A DNA stretch of 43,119 nt from Kaiparowitsia implicata GSE-PSE-MK54-09C. GTDB lineage: Bacteria; Cyanobacteriota; Cyanobacteriia; Elainellales; Elainellaceae. The stretch lies in assembly GCA_019359435.1 (NCBI GenBank), contig JAHHHI010000012.1:1-43119 (forward strand). The letters are read 5' to 3'. Each line of letters begins with the position of its first letter. Positions within the stretch are counted from its first letter, which is position 1. Shown here piece after piece: positions 1 through 8,019 of the stretch. Position numbers and translations under genes: made by a program. Under the pieces are notes generated by a model. That model did no database searches. It was not told the DNA's origin and saw nothing but the letters and a program-made list of their open reading frames with translations.

Positions 1-2
1 AG

Positions 3-131
3 AAGATTTGGGTCAAGTCGAGGCGCGCTAGACTCAAAGACATGGCTGAGGTGCTTAGAATTCAATACTTTGAGCGTAACCCTCAGCCTTTCTTTCAGCA
101 CTTCACTCGTTGTCGAACTCAGGTTAATTAA
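3..131 (+). CDS. Possible C-terminal end of a gene cut by the window edge
   Basis: A reading frame enters from the left edge and stays open for 42 codons before a TAA. Its composition is protein-like (basic and aromatic residues mixed, including the stretch RIQYFERNPQPFFQHF). I do not recognise the family, and a 42-codon open stretch can occur by chance. A second frame is also open across the same bases, which lowers confidence. Confidence 0.2.
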   Translation, partial: KIWVKSRRARLKDMAEVLRIQYFERNPQPFFQHFTRCRTQVN

Positions 132-367
132 TAGCTTCCACATAGTTGATTTTCTGGTTCAAGGTAAGACTGTAAGCCCCTAAAGATTAGGATGTGGCGA
201 AGCCTGGGGCATAGCTCTGAACTCAAACATGTTGATCTTCGGTCAGGTTAACCTGCTACTTCAATGCGTCGCTTGAGTCTTTGTTTGGGTCAATGGGTGG
301 AACCCTTTAGCCGTTTTGGTTTTATCGGTCAGGTTAGAGTCGCGAGTCTGGACAGGGTAGGGCGATT
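132..367. other. Intergenic region without a recognised gene
   Basis: No reading frame of convincing composition and no RNA gene is visible. The 12-mer TCGGTCAGGTTA occurs twice in direct orientation, at 239-250 and 325-336. The region lies downstream of the leftward DUF948 gene, so it may hold that operon's 3' end, but no clear hairpin with a T-run is seen. Confidence 0.4.
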
Positions 368-1054
368 CTAGAGCGATCGCCTCCCAGTTCCTACGTCCGT
401 TTCCGAATTCGACTCAGGTGATTGAGGCTGAGTACCTACGTCCGGGTTAGGGCTATTGTCCACATCGTAGACTGACAGATCATCCTCCTCGGCTTCTATC
501 CAATTCTCCTCAGGAATAGAGCCGCCTAGGTTGTCTGCAGTGTCTCGGTCAAACTCAAAGCTATCAGGGAGCAAATCAGGGCGATCGCGATACACCGCAA
601 ATCGCTGCTCCTCGATCGTATTGCCGGGGCGTGTGGGACTATAGGGGGGGCGTGAGGCTTGGGACAGCCGACTCGCGCGAGCGGATGGGGGTGGCTGCAT
701 TAGGTTTTGCCAGGCCGCACGTACTCCCACCACAACGCTGCGGGTCACTTTTTGCGCTTTCTTGGCCTGCTGTCGCACAGTTCCAATGCTTTGATCTACC
801 TGTTTCACAACGCGCCCCGCTTCTTGCACTCCTTCGCTCACGTCATCTGAGAGATCCGTCAGCTCTAAGCCTGTAAGGCGAATAGCTTCTAGGGTTGGCG
901 GCAGGTCACGGCTTAGAGTGTCAAACAACTTTTCAGCACTTCGAGCAGCGCGCGAAAGCTCTCTGAGGGCAGGCAATGCAGCGACGAGCACCGCTGTGAG
1001 CGATCCGGCCACCAGCAGTAAAGATAATCCCAACCAAAAGAGCGGATCTATCAC
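368..1054 (-). CDS. DUF948-type membrane-anchored protein
   Basis: The 228-residue product begins with one hydrophobic helix (about residues 5-28). A long helical stretch follows (about 30-115, with SAEKLFDTLSRDLPPTLEAI and repeated V/Q/K heptads) typical of DUF948 proteins, whose role is unknown. The C-terminal half is low in complexity, Pro/Ser/Asp-rich and probably disordered. The start is a GTG at 1054; no strong Shine-Dalgarno precedes it. It lies 20 bases after the YtxH gene on the same strand. YtxH and DUF948 genes are often adjacent in bacteria, which supports an operon and a shared envelope-associated role. Family assignment is by sequence character, so the exact function remains unknown. 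Confidence 0.75.
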   Translation of the reverse strand: MIDPLFWLGLSLLLVAGSLTAVLVAALPALRELSRAARSAEKLFDTLSRDLPPTLEAIRLTGLELTDLSDDVSEGVQEAGRVVKQVDQSIGTVRQQAKKAQKVTRSVVVGVRAAWQNLMQPPPSARASRLSQASRPPYSPTRPGNTIEEQRFAVYRDRPDLLPDSFEFDRDTADNLGGSIPEENWIEAEEDDLSVYDVDNSPNPDVGTQPQSPESNSETDVGTGRRSL

Positions 1055-1074
1055 AAGAATAGTTAGATCTATGA

Positions 1075-1434
1075 TCAGTGAGTATCAGCGGATTTCGCCT
1101 GAGACTCAGGCGGAGTCAAAGGTTCTGAGGAGATTGTGGCAGCGGACTCGTGTTGGCTGGCTTCAATGCCTGCAGCGATCGCCTCTTTTAACCGTCCCAG
1201 TGTGCCATCCCAGTTGCGGAGCGCAGTGCCCGACAGTTGCTCAGCCTTAAGCTGGGCAGTGGTTGACAAATCCCCCGCCAGTTCAGGCAGCGCATCTGCA
1301 GATTTTTTCAAGATTCGACGGGTTTCGCGACCAGAACGGGGCGCCAGCAACAGCCCCGTCACCACGCCTGCAGCAGCGCCAAGCACCATCCCCACTGCAA
1401 ACAATCCCCCCGAACCTGAGCGTTTATCTGTCAT
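1075..1434 (-). CDS. YtxH domain-containing protein
   Basis: The 119-residue product has a glycine-rich hydrophobic N-terminal segment (GLFAVGMVLGAAAGVVTGLL) followed directly by the LAPRSGRETRR motif. This is the YtxH hallmark: a transmembrane helix and then a charged, helical cytoplasmic tail. YtxH proteins are small membrane-anchored proteins tied to general stress in Firmicutes; the cyanobacterial role is not established. The start is ATG, preceded by GGGAG and a HIP1 octamer. The gene sits between a small hypothetical gene upstream and DUF948 downstream, all leftward. Confidence 0.85.
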   Translation of the reverse strand: MTDKRSGSGGLFAVGMVLGAAAGVVTGLLLAPRSGRETRRILKKSADALPELAGDLSTTAQLKAEQLSGTALRNWDGTLGRLKEAIAAGIEASQHESAATISSEPLTPPESQAKSADTH

Positions 1435-1516
1435 GCGATCGCTCCCTTATCGTTGAGCAACAATGGCTAGCGCATCAAGCTTAACATTTAGTTTCGCCTA
1501 GTTTCGACACAGAGGG

Positions 1517-1849
1517 CTAGCGGCTCCCTGGGAGACGACTGCGGGGCGATCGCCGCCGCCATCCCCCGCGCCACAGTGATAATCCTACGCTGACTAGGGC
1601 CAGCGCTTGCTGAGCCTGCTGAACCTGATATTGCAGCAGTCCATAGCGATCGCGCCACTGCTTTGCCCTTACCTGCTTCTCTAGCATCCCCGCTGGTGCC
1701 TGATGCAACACTCGATGGCAAGCCCGCTCTGCCTGCGTTAGCCAATCTGCGGTTCGTGCTAATCGCCGCCGCAGTGCCCACACCCACACCGCCACCCCAC
1801 AGAGGAACACGGCGATCATCAGATTTAGGGTCACGAGGATGGGGATCAT
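1517..1849 (-). CDS. Small membrane-anchored hypothetical protein
   Basis: The 110-residue product starts with a hydrophobic helix (MIPILVTLNLMIAVFLCGVA). A basic segment (WALRRRLAR) and an amphipathic helical region with many Gln/Ala residues (about 60-90) follow, and the end is arginine-rich. This points to one membrane helix with a cytoplasmic coiled-coil-like tail. No named family was recognised. It lies 82 bases upstream of the YtxH gene on the same strand and is probably the first gene of that cluster. An overlapping frame on the same strand (1488-1787) has poorer composition and was not chosen. Confidence 0.6.
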   Translation of the reverse strand: MIPILVTLNLMIAVFLCGVAVWVWALRRRLARTADWLTQAERACHRVLHQAPAGMLEKQVRAKQWRDRYGLLQYQVQQAQQALALVSVGLSLWRGGWRRRSPRSRLPGSR

Positions 1850-2632
1850 AAAAAAGAAGAAGGAATTAGGGATTTGGGAAAAATGGAGGAGGAACGGGTT
1901 AGCCCTGCATCAGGTATAGATAGAAACAGGGACTAGTGCACGATGTTGGTATCCAAAACTCAGCCTAAGCCTGGATGTCATCAGTCTCCAAATACTCTGT
2001 AAATAGGCTTTAGATCAGGAGATGTCTCGAAAAACCGTCTTCGCTTCTAGCGAATGCTGTTTGCCCCGACGGTATCACTGCTGGTTAACGTGGGATTTTC
2101 TTTGGCAGAAACCACTTATGTCTAATGCGAGTCAGGTGTCGAAAAAGAGAACATAAGAGAGAGCGAGAATTGCAGCATCTCTGTTAAGCCCCGGCCTTTT
2201 CTATGACTAGGATAAGCTTTCTCAGGGTAATAACCTGACCTTCGTTCCAGGTTGTATCATCAATTCCAACCACACGCCTGATGCTATGAGCGTTACTACG
2301 CCCGACCCACAAATCAGGCTAGGGGCTGTAACTGTTGATTTCTAAGATATCAGAGGCTAATTGATGACAGCCCCTAGTGAATGACTGGGATCAAAGATCG
2401 ATAAGCGTTTAGCCAATCGGTTGGATTTGCCGCTCTGTTTTCTGGCAGAACTCGTGAGGCGTGAGCCTCAGCGGTAGGGATAGATGCTGCTGATCGCTGC
2501 CCGCATAGTGGCGAATTGCTAAGTCTAGCCGCGTATGTCATCAACTCTCACCCTCCTATCCTTAAGAAAAACCGTGAAACCTCCTCATCTACCGTTAAAG
2601 TGAGAGATGGAGTGCTTTCCTCGCTGTTGTTC
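1850..2632. other. Intergenic region upstream of gun4
   Basis: The region separates the leftward YtxH cluster from gun4. It contains repeat R1 copy 1 (2257-2377), described separately. I see no further gene. A TTG-initiated extension of the gun4 frame to 2516 exists, but its residues look unlike coding sequence. Confidence 0.5.
2257..2377 (+). repeat. Intergenic repeat R1, copy 1
   Basis: This segment of about 121 bases is closely matched at 11497-11623 in the same orientation. It carries two inverted-repeat pairs in interleaved order. Arm A TCATCAATT (2257-2265) pairs with AATTGATGA (2359-2367). Arm B CTAGGGGCTGT (2319-2329) pairs with ACAGCCCCTAG (2367-2377). A-B-A'-B' is the topology of a pseudoknot or of two competing hairpins. 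It has no coding capacity and resembles a miniature dispersed element. It lies about 255 bases upstream of the gun4 ATG. Confidence 0.85.
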
Positions 2633-3397
2633 ATGGACGATGTGCAAACTAACCCAAACCCGTCTGTAGCAGACTCGGACGCCCCAGTGGTTTCCTCCCC
2701 TGCTGAGTTTATGGCAGATTTCTTGCTGCGTTTGCAATCTGAATCTGAGAAGAATCAGCTCAAGCTGGTGCAAGAACTGGCAAATAAAGGAGAATCAGGG
2801 CTTGAGGTGCTGATGAAATGGCTGCTAGAGCGTCGCAACGCTTCTCTAGTAGGTATTGTGGATGGTAAAGCCCACCAGCTACTGGTGGCGGCTGATACTC
2901 CTAAAACTCAAGAATTTTTGGCAACGCATTTGGACGAGGGACTTATTGCACTGCGATCGCCCCGCGATATAGATTACAGCGCTTTGGCGCACCACTTGGT
3001 TCGGCAAGAGTATCAAGAGGCCGATCGCCTGACGCTAGAAAAGCTGTGCGAGCTTGCTGGGGAAATGGCAACGCAACGCCGCTGGGTTTATTTCACCGAA
3101 GTGGATCAGCTCCCCTCTGACGACTTGCAGTTAATCAATAGATTGTGGCAACTTTACTCTGAGGGGCGGTTTGGCTTTTCGGTGCAGCGAGAGCTGTGGC
3201 TGGGGGCCGGTAAAAACTGGGAGCGCCTGTGGGGGATCATTGGCTGGAAGTCGGGCAATACCTGGACACGCTACCCGAATGAATTCACGTGGGATATGAC
3301 AGCACCCCGAGGGCATTTGCCGCTGTCGAACCAGCTGCGGGGAGTGAGGGCTATCTCTTCACTCCTCAACCACCCGGCATGGACTCGGCAAGATTAG
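2633..3397 (+). CDS. gun4: GUN4 tetrapyrrole-synthesis regulator
   Basis: GUN4 binds protoporphyrin IX and Mg-protoporphyrin and stimulates Mg-chelatase (ChlH/ChlI/ChlD) at the branch to chlorophyll. The 254-residue product has the N-terminal helical region seen in cyanobacterial GUN4 (about 25-110) and the porphyrin-binding GUN4 core (about 114-250). The core includes YSALAHHLVRQEYQEAD, RRWVYFTEVDQLPSDDL, YSEGRFGFSVQ, KNWERLW, WTRYPNEFTWD and APRGHLPLSNQLRGVR, all close to the family consensus. I chose the ATG at 2633; the frame runs upstream to a TTG at 2516, but those residues are not GUN4-like and the shorter form matches known lengths. It stands alone, with repeat R1 upstream and R2 just downstream. 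Confidence 0.95.
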   Translation: MDDVQTNPNPSVADSDAPVVSSPAEFMADFLLRLQSESEKNQLKLVQELANKGESGLEVLMKWLLERRNASLVGIVDGKAHQLLVAADTPKTQEFLATHLDEGLIALRSPRDIDYSALAHHLVRQEYQEADRLTLEKLCELAGEMATQRRWVYFTEVDQLPSDDLQLINRLWQLYSEGRFGFSVQRELWLGAGKNWERLWGIIGWKSGNTWTRYPNEFTWDMTAPRGHLPLSNQLRGVRAISSLLNHPAWTRQD

Positions 3398-3434
3398 GCA
3401 CGGCTTGCGCCAGCGCGACTAAGCTCGTTCAATT

Positions 3435-3557
3435 ATATCAATTCTCTAAATCAGAACGACGGATTGTTTGAGGAGGGGGGTGGGGAACTGCGTTCCCCAC
3501 AAGGGGGCAAAGCCCCCTTGCCCCCCCATTTGTAGCCCAAATTTTCGGAATTGATAT
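3435..3557 (+). repeat. Intergenic repeat R2, copy 1
   Basis: This segment of about 123 bases is nearly identical to 11665-11785. It is bounded by ATATCAATTC (3435-3444) and GAATTGATAT (3548-3557), a perfect 10-base terminal inverted repeat. Inside are two tight hairpins: GTGGGGAAC (3480-3488) with GTTCCCCAC (3492-3500), and AAGGGGGC (3501-3508) with GCCCCCTT (3512-3519). G-rich hairpin repeats of this style are common between genes in filamentous cyanobacteria. It lies between the convergent gun4 and REC-GGDEF-EAL genes, so it could also act as a transcription stop. Confidence 0.85.
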
Positions 3558-3566
3558 TAGATCCGT

Positions 3567-5294
3567 TTAAATCCGTTTGTCAGTCAGGAGCATCTCTTCT
3601 AAATCCCGTGCGCCTACAGACGGGCTAAACAAATTGCCCTGGACTGAGTAACAGCCAATTTGACGCAGAAGTGCGACCTGCTCGCGCGCTTCTACGCCCT
3701 CTGCGGTGGTGCGAATATGTAGGTTTTGGGCCATGGCTACAATTGCCCGCGCCACATTCAACGCTTTAGTACTGGTGACAATACCCCGAATAAAGGATGG
3801 GTCAATCTTGAGGTAGTGAATCGGCAACTGGTGCAGGTAGTTGAGTGACGATAGCCCAGTGCCAAAGTCATCGATGTTAATGCAAATGCCGACCTGTTTG
3901 AGCTGCTCTAGCGTGGAACGGCTAGTTTCCCAGTGATGCATTAGGGTTGATTCTGTTAAGTCGAGCATGAGCAGACTAGGGTTGAGGCTGCTCTGGGCTG
4001 TGGCATGGGCGATCGCCGTCACGAGTTGCGGATGGTGGAACTGCCGACTCGATAGATTAACGCCCACGTTGATGGGACTCTGAGCCGCCGCTTGCCAAGT
4101 CTCAGCCTGGCGACAGGCCGTTTGCAGAACCCATTCCCCAATGGGCACCAACACGCCAATATCATCGGCGACAGATAGAAATTGTGGTGGATAGAGCACC
4201 CCTCGCTGGGGATGTTGCCAACGCAACAGCGCCTCGGCTGCGATAATGCGCCCTGTCATGAGGTTGACCTGGGGCTGATATTCCAGAAAAAACTCCCGCT
4301 GGTCGAGGGCCCGATATAGCGCTTGCACGAGGGTCTCTTGCTGAGGGGCCTGTTTCTCTTGGGGTGGCGTATAGAGTTGAATTGAGCAGTCTTGCTGGGT
4401 TGCTAGATGGGCCGCAAGGCGTGCTTGATGCATCAATTCTTCGGCTTTGGTTCCGCTAAAGCTGTTGCAGGCAATGCCGAGGGCGCACGGCAGATGAATT
4501 GTGGTGGTTCCAATCTGATAGGGCTGGGTTAGGTGATGCTGAAGATACTGGGCAAAGTCCAGTAATGCTTGGGCAGAAGCCCTATTGGGGATCAGAACCC
4601 CAAAGGCATCGATGCCAGTTCGAGCAACGGTATAGTGCAACGGAAGACTGTGCACTAGGCGATCGCTCATTTGGCGCATCAGACGATCGCTCAGGTTAAA
4701 GCCATGCTGCTGGCTGAGCGCCGTCAACTGATCGAAGTGCAGACAGATGAACGCCACCGACGGGCAGGCTGGGCTATCTTGCAAGAGGGCTTGGCGCAGC
4801 TGATGCAGCAACACCGTGCGGTTATGTAAGTCTGTCAGCGGGTCGCAATAGGTACTCTGCGTCATGTGTTCAACCCTCTGGCGATAGGGTGCAGGGCCTG
4901 TGGTGGATGGGGATTCTAAAATTGTGGCGGGCTGGCTGAGCTGTCGGGCGATCGCCCGCAGCAGGCCATCGCGCGTAAACGGTTTGACCAATACATCATC
5001 GACTCCTGCGATCATTCCCCCTGGCAGCTCAGCATTGTTGTTTCGGGTTACGAGCACCAAAAACGGAATGGACTGGGTTCTTTCATTTGCCCGCAGCAGT
5101 TGCAAGACGCGATCGCCCGTCAACTCGGGCATCATGGCATCGCACACAATTAAGTCTGGCTCATGTTCCAGCGCCAAGCGCATTCCGGCTTCTCCGTCTG
5201 CAGCGCTGATGACTTCAAAATTTGCAGCTTGGAGAAACTTCATGATGGCGTTGCGAACAGACGCATCATCCTCGATAATCAGGATTTTTTGCAC
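3567..5294 (-). CDS. Response regulator with degenerate GGDEF and intact EAL domain
   Basis: The 575-residue product is a c-di-GMP-type regulator. The receiver domain (1-120) keeps the acid pocket D9/D10, phosphoacceptor D52, T83 and K104. The GGDEF-like domain (about 148-310) has GIDAF (227-231) where GGDEF is expected, so cyclase activity is unlikely; GTP binding is still possible. The EAL domain (about 325-570) has E354-A355-L356, N413, E448, D475-D476, K496, E532 and E535, the metal and catalytic set of active phosphodiesterases. The likely reaction is therefore hydrolysis of c-di-GMP to pGpG under control of a partner histidine kinase, which is not encoded nearby. The gene is monocistronic and faces gun4. 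Confidence 0.92.
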   Translation of the reverse strand: MQKILIIEDDASVRNAIMKFLQAANFEVISAADGEAGMRLALEHEPDLIVCDAMMPELTGDRVLQLLRANERTQSIPFLVLVTRNNNAELPGGMIAGVDDVLVKPFTRDGLLRAIARQLSQPATILESPSTTGPAPYRQRVEHMTQSTYCDPLTDLHNRTVLLHQLRQALLQDSPACPSVAFICLHFDQLTALSQQHGFNLSDRLMRQMSDRLVHSLPLHYTVARTGIDAFGVLIPNRASAQALLDFAQYLQHHLTQPYQIGTTTIHLPCALGIACNSFSGTKAEELMHQARLAAHLATQQDCSIQLYTPPQEKQAPQQETLVQALYRALDQREFFLEYQPQVNLMTGRIIAAEALLRWQHPQRGVLYPPQFLSVADDIGVLVPIGEWVLQTACRQAETWQAAAQSPINVGVNLSSRQFHHPQLVTAIAHATAQSSLNPSLLMLDLTESTLMHHWETSRSTLEQLKQVGICINIDDFGTGLSSLNYLHQLPIHYLKIDPSFIRGIVTSTKALNVARAIVAMAQNLHIRTTAEGVEAREQVALLRQIGCYSVQGNLFSPSVGARDLEEMLLTDKRI

Positions 5295-5779
5295 AACTTA
5301 CCTCATAAATTCCCTGCGGTGTGGCGTTCGTTAGGCGAACGACTTCAGGTATGGTGATGAAATGCTACAGGCTTCCCCAGCCTGACTTACCCAAAGCACG
5401 CCCAAACCATGGGCATATCCGCTGCAATTGGACATCAGCACAGGCTTTTAACTAAACCTACGCCCCAGAATGGGGGCATTTCAGGATATGGCTGCATGCT
5501 GGGGAGACCACTGGGTAACGTTACGCTTCTCTCAATCTGACCTCAGCGATGGCCCCGTTGATTAAAGTTGATTCCTGACGTATGAGTCATGCCTCTGCAC
5601 CAGTATTGACCGTAGGGTACCCGAACTGACTCGGCAGATCTGCTGATTTTAATTTGGCCATGGCGTAAATTTGCGGAGAATCCTAGACCGATAACCGCAA
5701 ATAACCGTAGATAGGCGGTTCTAGATTAATAGCCGTGGAAAAATAACCTGAGATTGGCAGAGCGTTATAGATAGATCCA
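5295..5779. other. Intergenic region between divergent genes
   Basis: The region should hold the promoters of the leftward REC-GGDEF-EAL gene and the rightward acetyltransferase gene. I found no clear -35/-10 pair. Small structures are CGTTCG-TTAGG-CGAACG near 5325-5340 and a tandem ATAACCG (5691-5697 and 5701-5707), followed by CGGTT at about 5716-5720 that could pair with it. No gene is seen. Confidence 0.4.
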
Positions 5780-6340
5780 ATGCGCACAACCTACCGCAAG
5801 ACCTACTGGGAATTTGAAATTCGAGACTGGCAGCCGGGCGATCGCCAGCCAGCCTTTGATCTGATTCAAACCGTGCTGGCAGAATATGGCCTCATCAGTG
5901 AACCAGACGGTGCAGACCAGGATGTGTGGCACGTAGAGACCGCGTATCTAGAGCGGGGTGGCGAGTTTTGGGTGATAGAACAGCAGGGTAAGCTCGTGGG
6001 CACCGCTGCCTACTATCCCGTTGACCGCGGGGAGCAGGCAGTAGAAATTCGCAAAATGTATCTGCTGCCGCAGGTGAGAGGGCTGGGGTTGGGGCGGTTT
6101 CTGTTGGGTATTCTAGAAGAGGCGATCGCCCAGCGGGGCTATCGCCAAATCTGGATTGAAACGGCTAGCGTGTTAACCGAAGCTGTTTATCTCTATGAGC
6201 GCACTGGCTATCTGCCAGCGACGGGAGTCGAAACGGCTCGGTGCGATCGGGTTTATCTAAAGCAGGTGTCACCTGCCGCCTCCAGTGCCAGTGTTTCAAT
6301 TGCAGATGCTGCCGCGACAGATGTTTCAACTACAGATTAA
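5780..6340 (+). CDS. GNAT family N-acetyltransferase
   Basis: The 186-residue product has the GNAT fold signature. A beta strand EIRKMYLLPQ leads into the acetyl-CoA pyrophosphate loop VRGLGLGRFLL (R/Q-x-x-G-x-G type), then an alpha helix (LEEAIAQRG) and the C-terminal strand YRQIWIETASVLTEAVYLYERTGY shortened around Y-E-R-T-G-Y. GNAT enzymes move an acetyl group from acetyl-CoA to an amine; the substrate cannot be told. The last 20 or so residues are Ala/Ser/Thr-rich and not part of the fold. The SRPBCC gene starts 27 bases later, so the two may be cotranscribed. Confidence 0.88.
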   Translation: MRTTYRKTYWEFEIRDWQPGDRQPAFDLIQTVLAEYGLISEPDGADQDVWHVETAYLERGGEFWVIEQQGKLVGTAAYYPVDRGEQAVEIRKMYLLPQVRGLGLGRFLLGILEEAIAQRGYRQIWIETASVLTEAVYLYERTGYLPATGVETARCDRVYLKQVSPAASSASVSIADAAATDVSTTD

Positions 6341-6367
6341 TTTGCTGCTCTATCCGTTAAATGAGCC

Positions 6368-6802
6368 ATGCCCACTCTCTACACCGAGATTACCATCCAC
6401 GCATCCCGATCCGCGGTGTGGCGATCGCTCATCCGCAAAGACCACTGGCTCAAATGGAACACGTTTTTGTACGATCTGTCTCCCGATCAGCCATTTCGGC
6501 AAGGCGATCGCGTCTTGCTATCGCTGAAGCGTGATTCCCGCGAAAGTGAAACCGAAATCGAACCCTATATCACCCTGCTCCAGCCAGAGGTGTGCTTGGG
6601 TTGGGTGTATAAAGCTCCCGGCTTTCAGAGTGATCATCGGTTTCAGCTCCAAGATATTGACCGCGATCGCACCCAATACACCCACCGCATCTCGTTCTCT
6701 GGGGCACTGTCTCCCGTTTTTCTGCCGTGGATTCGGCGGGATGAACAGCAAGGCATGCGACGCATGGCGCTGGGTTTAAAGCGGTTTGTGGAAGGGCATT
6801 GA
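6368..6802 (+). CDS. SRPBCC (START/Bet v1-like) family protein
   Basis: The 144-residue product begins with YTEITIHASRSAVWRSL, the first strand and helix of SRPBCC proteins. It continues with LKWNTFLYDLSPDQPFRQGDRV and a C-terminal helix DEQQGMRRMALGLKRFVE. This matches the polyketide-cyclase-like SRPBCC group, which binds hydrophobic ligands in a deep cavity; the ligand is unknown. It follows the acetyltransferase gene by 27 bases. A HIP1 site lies in its fifth strand. The stop codon overlaps the first bases of a possible but unlikely upstream start of the glycosyltransferase frame. Confidence 0.8.
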   Translation: MPTLYTEITIHASRSAVWRSLIRKDHWLKWNTFLYDLSPDQPFRQGDRVLLSLKRDSRESETEIEPYITLLQPEVCLGWVYKAPGFQSDHRFQLQDIDRDRTQYTHRISFSGALSPVFLPWIRRDEQQGMRRMALGLKRFVEGH

Positions 6803-6873
6803 TGCGTCAATGGGTGCATTCCCGGTTTGGGGTTTGGGGTTTGTGTCTTGGGCTTAGGGTTTATTATCAAGAG

Positions 6874-6889
6874 ACGCTTTATAAAGCGT
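6874..6889. repeat. Perfect 16-base palindrome upstream of the glycosyltransferase gene
   Basis: ACGCTTTATAAAGCGT reads the same on both strands. It is preceded by GAG and by low-complexity GGTTTGGGGTTT-type sequence (about 6831-6862). Short GAGACGC-type palindromes of this kind are dispersed between genes in many cyanobacteria. It lies 45 bases before the ATG at 6934, so an operator role is possible. Confidence 0.6.
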
Positions 6890-6933
6890 TCATCTACCCT
6901 GTTCATCTACACAGTCCCAGTGCTGCTATCCCC

Positions 6934-7965
6934 ATGACATCATTTGTGCAATCAAAGGCGCATCTCCCCCAGGCGCAGTCGGTCAATGGCGCAAACGGCG
7001 CGGCGCCCACCTGCAAGATTTCAATCGTGGTGCCCATCTACAACGAAGTAGAGAGTCTGCCCCGGTTGGTGGATGCGATCGCCCAAGCGTTGCAGCCCAC
7101 GGGGTTTAGCTACGAAATTGTGTGTGTAGATGATGGGTCTAGCGATGGCTCGGTGGATTTGCTGCGGCAGTTGGCAACAGCCCGAACTGACTTGAGAGCG
7201 GTGGTGTTGCGGCGCAACTATGGGCAAACGGCAGCCATGGCGGCTGGCTTTCACCATGCCCAGGGTGCTGTGGTGGTGACAATGGATGGCGATCTGCAGA
7301 ACGACCCAGCCGATATTCCCATTCTGGTGCAAGAGCTAGAAGATGGAGGCTATGACCTGGTGAGCGGCTGGCGCAAGCAGCGGCAAGATGATGCCCTCAC
7401 TCGGCTGCTGCCCTCTAAGCTGGCCAACCTGCTGATTGGCTCCGTCACTGGGGTAAAGCTGCATGACTATGGCTGCTCGCTCAAGGCCTACCGCGCTGAT
7501 TTAGTTAAGGATCTGAATCTGTATGGCGAACTGCATCGGTTCTTGCCAGCGCTAGCCTTTATTGAAGGCGCTCGAATTGCTGAGTTGCCCGTGCGCCATC
7601 ATGCGCGCCAGTTTGGTTGCAGCAAGTATGGGCTGGGGCGCACGTTTCGAGTGCTGATGGATTTGTCTACCATCGCCTTTATGAAAAAATTCCTCACCAA
7701 GCCTATGCATGTGTTTGGGCTATTTGGGTTGCTGTCGCTGTTTGCGGGCACTGCCTTAGGGCTTTACCTAACGTTCCTTAAGTTTGGGCTAGGTCAGGCC
7801 ATTGGCGATCGCCCCCTGTTGATTCTCGCGGTCGTGCTATTTATCACGGGCGTTCAGCTCTTTAGCTTTGGGCTGCTAGCAGAACTGCTGATGCGCACCT
7901 ACCATGAATCGCAAAACCGCCCCATCTACCGTATTCGTGAAGTGGTCGGCAGGGATGAGGACTGA
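6934..7965 (+). CDS. Family 2 glycosyltransferase, DPM1/GtrB type
   Basis: The 343-residue product has an N-terminal GT-A domain with ISIVVPIYNEVESLP, the nucleotide-sugar motif CVDDGSSDGS and the metal-binding loop VTMDGDLQNDP. A basic segment follows (RHHARQFGCSKYGLGRT). Two membrane helices sit at the end (about 245-270 and 285-315). This is the architecture of dolichyl/undecaprenyl-phosphate sugar transferases, which charge a lipid carrier with a sugar for later transfer outside the membrane. The sugar and acceptor cannot be assigned. I placed the start at the ATG at 6934; the frame is open further back to 6799 through low-complexity DNA and a palindrome, which does not look coding. It follows the SRPBCC gene by 131 bases. 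Confidence 0.9.
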   Translation: MTSFVQSKAHLPQAQSVNGANGAAPTCKISIVVPIYNEVESLPRLVDAIAQALQPTGFSYEIVCVDDGSSDGSVDLLRQLATARTDLRAVVLRRNYGQTAAMAAGFHHAQGAVVVTMDGDLQNDPADIPILVQELEDGGYDLVSGWRKQRQDDALTRLLPSKLANLLIGSVTGVKLHDYGCSLKAYRADLVKDLNLYGELHRFLPALAFIEGARIAELPVRHHARQFGCSKYGLGRTFRVLMDLSTIAFMKKFLTKPMHVFGLFGLLSLFAGTALGLYLTFLKFGLGQAIGDRPLLILAVVLFITGVQLFSFGLLAELLMRTYHESQNRPIYRIREVVGRDED

Positions 7966-8019
7966 GGCGTTGGGACGTAGGGATTGGAGATGGCGCTATC
8001 CGTCGTCAGCCGTTACCCG

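Noticed and set aside
2516-2632. N-terminal extension of GUN4 from a TTG
   Set aside because: The extra 39 residues are not GUN4-like and the ATG at 2633 gives the normal family length.
6799-6933. N-terminal extension of the glycosyltransferase
   Set aside because: It would translate telomere-like GGTTTGGGGTTT low-complexity DNA and a perfect palindrome; the ATG at 6934 gives a normal N-terminus.
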